10,787 nucleotides of DNA, from positions 1 through 10,787 of the forward strand of contig JANBTH010000837.1 in assembly GCA_027578815.1 (NCBI GenBank). Reading direction: 5' to 3'. The position numbers and the translations under genes were made by a program. This document shows, piece after piece, positions 7,092-10,787 of the stretch. Origin of the DNA: Coemansia sp. RSA 1804 (lineage: Eukaryota; Kickxellomycota; Kickxellomycetes; Kickxellales; Kickxellaceae). Under the pieces are notes generated by a model, which was not told the DNA's origin, did not search any database, and saw only the letters and a list, made by a program, of their open reading frames with translations. The stretch's first letter is position 1, and each line of letters opens with the position of its first letter.

Positions 7092-8551
7092 ATGAAGCTA
7101 TTTTCGTCAGCTCTTTCGGCCGCGGCCATCGGCATTGCACTGCTCAGCGGCGCCCAAGCCCAGCAGAACCAGCCAGCATGCTCATCCGTCTACACGCGCA
7201 AGGAGATCCTTAGCCTGACCTCGTACGAATGGTCGGTCATAAAGGCAGTCCTGTCGGCAATGCAACGCGATGGCTGGTTTAGGTGGTTCTCGTATGTCCA
7301 CAACACACAGTAAGTATCAATCCACTCGTTGCCTGCTCCTTGTTTTTCTTTCTTCCTTTGGTTCTGGTTTTTTTTCCATTTTTCCATTTTTCATTTCCTC
7401 CTTATCTTCTCTCTTTGAAGTTATCTGGAATTATATGCGTAGCATACAGATACACAGGGGCTATTTCTTTTTCTAGAAAGTCGCCCGCCAATACGATGCC
7501 CAGCATATACGTCATATTATTTCTTTGCTTGCCTCTAGAAAGAAAAAAGCGCCTTTTGTGACATTTACTAAAAGAAATAACCAACCCTTTGCTATTTTCC
7601 ACTTGTTTGGAATGTAGGTTCAGCCAAATCCACGGCAACAGCCAGTTCTTCCCGTTCCACCGCCGCTTTGTGTATGAGTGGGAGTCGGTTGGCAGGAGAT
7701 ACCACCAGGACTACATTCAGCCGTACTGGGACGAGATGAGGGACTACCGCACGCCCGCGACGTCGCAGGTGCTGACGCCCAACTGGGTTGGCGGCAACGG
7801 CGTCAGCCCCAACTGGTGTGTGCAGAATGGCAACCAGGCCGGGTGGACAATGACGTACCCAAGCAGCCACTGCTTCCAGCGCCAGTACGGCAACAACGGC
7901 AACCTGGGATCGTGGTACTCGCCCGAGTACATCAACTCGATGGTGCAGCGTGTGTCATCGATGGCGGACTTCCGGCCGGGCATCGAGTACTCGCTCCACG
8001 GAGTGGTGCACATCAACATTGGCGGCGACATGTACCGCGGATACAGCCCCAACGACTGGATCTTCATGCTGCACCACGCCAACCTCGACCGTCTGTGGTG
8101 GCAGTGGCAGAATAACGGCAACATGTGGACCATGGACGGACCCAACAACAGCAACGCCGGCGGCAACATCAGTCTTGACTCGGCGATGCCGCAGTTTGGC
8201 GAATCGGTGCGCAGCGTCATGCAGCTTGGCTACGGCAACATGTGCTACCAGTACGCAAGCAACCCGCTGACCCGTCGTGATTTGGACTCCAGCACCACGC
8301 AGAAGCTTGTCTCGGTCCTGCCAAAGGACGTCCTCGCGAAATGGTTCCCCAAGACCGCCAAGCTCCCAAGCGCCCAGTCCATCATTGCTCCGCAGAAGCC
8401 CGTGGATTCCGGCAGCCTCATCCCCTACCCGTCAAAGATCACAAAGGACTGGATCGAGATGCACTACGCCAACCCCGACGAGGTTGCTGTTGTTGAGAAG
8501 GACGCCACTAGCTTTGTTGACGCTATGCGCAAGGCCGGTTACAAGTCCTAA
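7092..8551 (+). CDS. Secreted tyrosinase C (two exons)
   Basis: Type-3 dicopper phenol oxidase; joining 7092-7309 and 7618-8551 gives 383 aa. Splicing restores a reading frame in which CuA reads H70, H78 and H87 with exactly the spacing of the intronless siblings. CuB is H200, H204 and H226, with E196 and G201, in S-P-N-D...L-H-H-A-N-L-D-R-L-W. Signal peptide about 1-23, ending A-Q-A. Conserved cysteines are C30, C140, C158 and C282 (C-Y-x-Y). R-R lies at 292-293, K-W-F-P at 324-327, and a short linker precedes the C-terminal module (W-I-E-M-H at 361-365). The protein ends Y-K-S, lacking the terminal Pro-Tyr of the other three. One N-glycosylation sequon at N256. The start is the first ATG after the TATA box, with G at -3. 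Family assignment is firm and the splice model is well supported. Confidence 0.92.
7310..7617 (+). other. Spliceosomal intron of tyrosinase C
   Basis: 308-bp phase-2 intron with a strong GTAAGT donor at 7310, a TACTAA branch-like site at 7566-7571, and a TAG acceptor at 7615-7617. It splits the Gln codon between the first and second CuA histidines. Reading through it would meet a stop at once (TAA at 7311). The intron is T-rich and contains TCTAGAAAG twice (7472 and 7534). No other gene in the window has an intron at this place. Confidence 0.9.
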
Positions 8552-8626
8552 TCTTTTTCTGATTTTATTATTTAATTACCTATATTTCTCTTTGGGCTCT
8601 TCTCTGCCATTGTCGTGTAAGAAGAC

Positions 8627-8632
8627 ATTAAA
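8627..8632 (+). terminator. Polyadenylation signal ATTAAA, tyrosinase C
   Basis: ATTAAA lies 76 bases after the stop codon, in the 240-bp convergent spacer. The opposing gene D ends at 8792, so the two 3'UTRs are close and may overlap. No clear AATAAA is visible for D on the other strand. Confidence 0.4.
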
Positions 8633-8791
8633 GCTCGTTCATTCATTCACTCTTAAATTGGCATGCTTGCTAAGGGCGCCTTGCCGTGCTTTCATGTTTT
8701 GCCGCTGTTGCCAACAGAACCGGAAGAACAGAAGAAATAGAGAGAAAGGGATATATATGCTTAATTGATTATAACTGGAATACTTTGTCTT

Positions 8792-10114
8792 CTAGTAAGG
8801 GGAAATATAGGTGCTGTTGTTGAGCAGCTCAACCAGGTCGCATGCGTTCTTGTGGAACATCTCGACTCTCTCGGGATCAAAGCCGTGCATGTGGATCCAG
8901 TCCGGATTGAGACGCGGCGGGAATGGGATGGGCTGGGGAGAATCACAGTCAGCGGCAGCGGGTGCTTCTGGAGCTGCTGGCTTCTCCTCCTTGTACGACC
9001 TGCGCTTGCGTGAAAAGAGGCTGGAGCCAAGACCAGGGAAGAAGCGGTTCATGATGTCGGCGCCAAGCGAGTTCTGCAGTCTGGACGACTCGAGCGCACG
9101 GCTTTGCGGATTAGATGAGCCGGAGAGAACGGGGTCTGCGGCAGCAGCTGCCAGCGACGTGCCTTCTGGGCGCGACTGCTGCTGCGCTGACTGCGCGTTA
9201 GGCGACGGGGCGGCATTGTTGGCGCCGGCCGGGTATGTCTCTGGCGGAGAGCGGCTTGTGTCGTAGGTGTAGCAGACGTTGCCGTATCCAAGCACCATGA
9301 CCGACTCAACGGAGGACCCGCCCATGGGCACGCTGCCGTCCTCGGGAATGATGTCCGAAAGCGAGGCTGGCGAATTGCCGGGTCCGGGTCCGTCGTACGT
9401 AAGGAAGGAGCCGTGCGTGTTCTGCCAGTCCCACCACAGACGGTCCAGATTCGCGTGGTGGATCATGAAGGAGAAGTCCTGTGCCGCATACCCCGAGTTC
9501 ATCTCGCCGCCCATACCGAGGTGCACGGCGCCGTGGATACTGTACTCGATGTCCTCGCGGAACTTTGCCAGCGTGGTGTCTGCCTGAAGATACGACGAGA
9601 TGATCTCGGGCGCATACCAGGCGCCAATAGTCGACCCCTGGTTGTAGATGCGGCGCAAGCAGTGGGCATTCGGGTACGTGAACTGCATGTTTGCCTGTAT
9701 GCCGTTGGTAACGCAGTTATCGCCTTGCTGGCCGTTAGTGCCGAGTATTCCGGAGGTCAACATCGGATCGCTGGCGGGCTCGCGGAAGCTCTGCGTGGCA
9801 TCCCAGTAGGGAACAACAAAGTTGGGATCGTAGTTGCGTGCAATGTTCTCAAACTCCAGCACGTAGCGCCGGTGGAACGGGAAGAAGCACGTGTTTCCGT
9901 GCACGCGACTGAACAGCCGGTCGTGCGACGCTCCGAAGCGCGACAGCCATCCGTCCTGGTCCATCCGCTGGAGCATCGTGCTGATCGACTGCCAGTCCTG
10001 TGCGCTCAGCGATGCTGCATTGCGCCGCACGCGGAGACTGGTGCATTTCTGCGGGCCCTGTGCCTCTCCGAGCGCTGCAAGCGCAACAAGAACAACGCTT
10101 AGTTCCAGCTTCAT
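8792..10114 (-). CDS. Secreted tyrosinase D, divergent CuB
   Basis: Type-3 dicopper phenol oxidase on the minus strand, 440 aa, converging on gene C. The ATG at 10114 is the first in frame, opens a signal peptide (1-19, A-L-G-E-A-Q) and has G at -3. CuA is H64, H72 and H81 (F-F-P-F-H-R-R-Y). CuB is H194, H198 and H220 with E190 and G195. The S-P-N-D found in the siblings is A-A-Q-D here (210-213), and the W-D-E after Y is W-D-A, so D is the most diverged copy. All six copper histidines remain. Conserved cysteines are C24, C134, C152 and C281. A Ser/Ala/Gln-rich linker (about 290-345) comes before the F-F-P motif (358-360), unlike the siblings. R-K-R-R at 369-372 is a likely Kex2-type site. 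The C-terminal module (401-440) ends Y-I-S-P-Y. C390 and C425 are extra cysteines. Probably active, perhaps with altered substrate range. Confidence 0.93.
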   Translation of the reverse strand: MKLELSVVLVALAALGEAQGPQKCTSLRVRRNAASLSAQDWQSISTMLQRMDQDGWLSRFGASHDRLFSRVHGNTCFFPFHRRYVLEFENIARNYDPNFVVPYWDATQSFREPASDPMLTSGILGTNGQQGDNCVTNGIQANMQFTYPNAHCLRRIYNQGSTIGAWYAPEIISSYLQADTTLAKFREDIEYSIHGAVHLGMGGEMNSGYAAQDFSFMIHHANLDRLWWDWQNTHGSFLTYDGPGPGNSPASLSDIIPEDGSVPMGGSSVESVMVLGYGNVCYTYDTSRSPPETYPAGANNAAPSPNAQSAQQQSRPEGTSLAAAAADPVLSGSSNPQSRALESSRLQNSLGADIMNRFFPGLGSSLFSRKRRSYKEEKPAAPEAPAAADCDSPQPIPFPPRLNPDWIHMHGFDPERVEMFHKNACDLVELLNNSTYISPY

Positions 10115-10213
10115 GTCTGTGAATGTATGTATGTTCGTTGGACCGAATGTGGTTGGTTGTGAACGCTCCCCGATATTACCCAAATTAGGTGTATGATAAC
10201 AAGCCCACGTACG

Positions 10214-10219
10214 TTATAA
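10214..10219 (-). promoter_or_regulatory. TATA box of tyrosinase D (candidate)
   Basis: Read on the minus strand the site is CCTTATAACG, close to the CCTTATAAAT of gene A, about 100 bases before the start codon. No ATG lies between it and the start on that strand. Three GATA-type motifs (plus strand 10195, 10250 and 10257) flank it. Confidence 0.4.
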
Positions 10220-10787
10220 GGCAGGACCGCTGGATCCCAAGGTATTAACGATAAACGATAAACAAATTGTATATCTTTAAAAATGGAGATAAAAAGGTCA
10301 GGATTCCAGTGTTATGTCTCTTCTTGGAGGATCCTTGGGGTGGAGAAATGTTTGTATCTTTGTTTGTTTATTCGCGCAGAGGAGAAAAACAGGGGAGGAT
10401 AGGGAAGGGAGGGATGTGTACGAAATTAAACCAGCTATTAGCAACTGTTGGGATGTTTACAGCTGGAGGATGTAGAAGACCTGAGGCAACAACAACAACA
10501 ACAGTAAAGTGTAGAAGGAACAGGAGGTAGAAGGGTAGGAGGAGAGAAAGATAGAAAGGTCTGGTGCGTATACGGTTACTACTTTCCTAGGAAATGTTGT
10601 TAACCGGAATAGGGTGATTAGGAACGAACGAAGAGAGAGGGAAATTGATGCCCAGGAACAGAAGGTGCAGACGGAACGGGAAGATACAAGAAGAAAAACA
10701 ACGTCAGGATGGGAAAAAAGGATGGGATATGAGTAGGATACACTGTGGACAGCCATCATTTTTATGTCAATTCGAATCCCAGTCATA
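10220..10787. other. Upstream region of tyrosinase D to the window edge
   Basis: About 570 bp without a supported gene. It holds a tandem seven-base repeat (AACGATA twice, 10247-10260), a CAA run at 10487-10504, and a long purine-rich stretch at about 10505-10710, which is pyrimidine-rich on the strand of gene D. The open frame on the complement of 10457-10786 follows from that bias and is not convincing. Confidence 0.5.
10487..10504 (+). repeat. CAA trinucleotide repeat
   Basis: Five CAA units followed by CAG, in non-coding DNA upstream of tyrosinase D. Confidence 0.8.

Noticed and set aside
10457..10786. 109-codon minus-strand open frame at the right edge
   Set aside because: Its Ser/Leu/Phe composition follows from purine-rich DNA on the plus strand, and no motif is visible.
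10767..10787. TTCGAATCCCAG resembling a tRNA T-loop and 3' arm
   Set aside because: The flanking bases (GTCAA and CCCAG) do not form the T stem, and no D or anticodon arm is seen upstream.

Overview
The window looks like fungal nuclear DNA. It holds four secreted tyrosinase-type (type-3 dicopper) genes with eukaryotic signals: TATA boxes, pyrimidine-rich leaders, AATAAA/ATTAAA polyadenylation motifs, one GT-AG intron with a TACTAA branch-point-like sequence, and no bacterial ribosome-binding sites. Coding DNA is rich in G/C at third codon positions and intergenic DNA is AT-rich. Being intron-poor, and having four tandem short tyrosinases that lack the usual Cys-His thioether, suggests an early-diverging (zoopagomycete or kickxellomycete-like) fungus. 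That placement is inference and of low confidence.

Layout: a promoter and a long ATG-free leader (about 1-565); tyrosinase A (566-2374, +, 602 aa, with a long acidic linker and an 11-residue-repeat tail); a spacer; tyrosinase B (3234-4484, +, 416 aa); a 2.6 kb spacer with no convincing gene; tyrosinase C (7092-8551, +, two exons, 383 aa); a 240 bp convergent spacer; tyrosinase D (complement of 8792-10114, 440 aa); and about 670 bp of sequence upstream of D reaching the window edge.

All four proteins share one plan: signal peptide, N-terminal Cys plus an R-[KR]-x-x-x-x-L-[ST] segment, CuA (three His), Y-W-D, CuB (H-G-x-V-H and a third His in H-H-A-N-[IL]-D-R-L-W), a C-[FY]-x-Y motif closing the core, a basic site, an L-x-x-x-[IV]-[LM]-x-[KR]-[WF]-F-P motif, a variable linker, and a C-terminal module of about 40 residues containing M-H and ending (except in C) in Y-x-S-P-Y. 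They are secreted phenol-oxidising enzymes that arose by local duplication. Likely roles are melanin formation or cross-linking of wall or extracellular protein; substrate and biological role are not shown by the sequence. The parts I find most unusual are the shared C-terminal module, A's K/R-free acidic linker with its hendecad-repeat tail, and the H-G-x-x-H copper-B site present in all four.
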